In this document: piece by piece, positions 15,092 through 15,144 of the stretch
How the letters are laid out: every line of letters begins with the position of its first letter
How positions within the stretch are numbered: the stretch's first letter is position 1
Assembly (NCBI GenBank): GCA_029932755.1
Contig: JAOZPK010000048.1
Span: forward strand, 1-15,144
DNA: 15,144 nt
Direction: 5' to 3'
From: Candidatus Cloacimonadota bacterium
GTDB lineage: Bacteria > Cloacimonadota > Cloacimonadia > Cloacimonadales > TCS61
Made by a program: the position numbers and the translations under genes
The notes under the pieces: model-generated
Told to the model about the DNA's origin: nothing
What the model saw: the letters and a program-made list of their open reading frames with translations, nothing else
The model's database searches: none

Positions 15092-15144
15092 ATGAAAAAA
15101 AAGTATTTAGTTCTATTAACGGTGATCTTATTGGTCATTAACGG
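15092..15144 (+). CDS. N-terminus of an exported protein (3' end cut by window edge)
   Basis: AAGGAG at 15081-15086 lies 5 nt before an ATG that opens MKKKYLVLLTVILLVING. This is a textbook start of a signal peptide: a lysine-rich n-region and a long hydrophobic core. Only 17 full codons are visible, so neither the cleavage site nor the product can be determined. It lies just beyond the inverted repeat, which may separate it from the upstream transcription unit. Confidence 0.7.
   Translation, partial: MKKKYLVLLTVILLVIN

Overview
The window is 15.1 kb of AT-rich, gene-dense bacterial chromosome with no tRNA, rRNA, CRISPR array, transposase or phage gene. A Gram-negative member of the Fibrobacteres-Chlorobi-Bacteroidetes (FCB) superphylum, possibly Cloacimonadota, is the best guess. 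The evidence is a large secreted protein with a C-terminal FlgD-like/type-IX-like sorting domain, an LpxL-type lipid A acyltransferase homologue, a lipoprotein periplasmic adaptor, and Firmicutes-like housekeeping genes (YhaM, WalJ) in the same genome. The phylum is an inference from protein style, not from a marker gene.

Layout. The left edge cuts an RluD-type pseudouridine synthase. An isolated, very AT-rich gene for an AbiU2-like HEPN protein follows (946-1557). Next is a tight plus-strand run: a small cysteine-rich DUF6485 protein, a membrane protein that looks like a shortened DUF445 protein (1-bp overlap), a membrane-anchored HtrA/DegS-like protease, a MacA-like lipoprotein adaptor and a secreted PQQ-propeller-like protein. 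Two minus-strand genes, tsaB and a dCMP deaminase, form a convergent/divergent island at 6154-7341. From 7538 to the right edge everything is on the plus strand: acyltransferase, 657-aa secreted protein, PHP metallohydrolase, YhaM-like exonuclease, WalJ-like MBL hydrolase, CaxA-type Ca2+/Na+ antiporter, class I glutamine amidotransferase, an imperfect inverted repeat, and the first codons of an exported protein.

How the genes fit together. Most are housekeeping functions: RNA modification (rluD, tsaB), nucleotide metabolism (dCMP deaminase), nucleic-acid processing (YhaM, perhaps WalJ), and envelope biogenesis or quality control (HtrA, adaptor, acyltransferase). The most accessory-looking items are the lone HEPN gene, the DUF6485/DUF445-like/HtrA cluster, the adaptor without a visible transporter, the thiol-less Omp28-like domain in the secreted protein, a perfect 24-bp palindrome inside the deaminase gene, and the dispersed-type inverted repeat near the right end. 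I did not find a clear, complete novel system; the best candidates are the HEPN gene and the membrane/protease cluster. No gene-free stretch exceeds 300 bases; the longest is the 196-bp divergent gap at 7342-7537.
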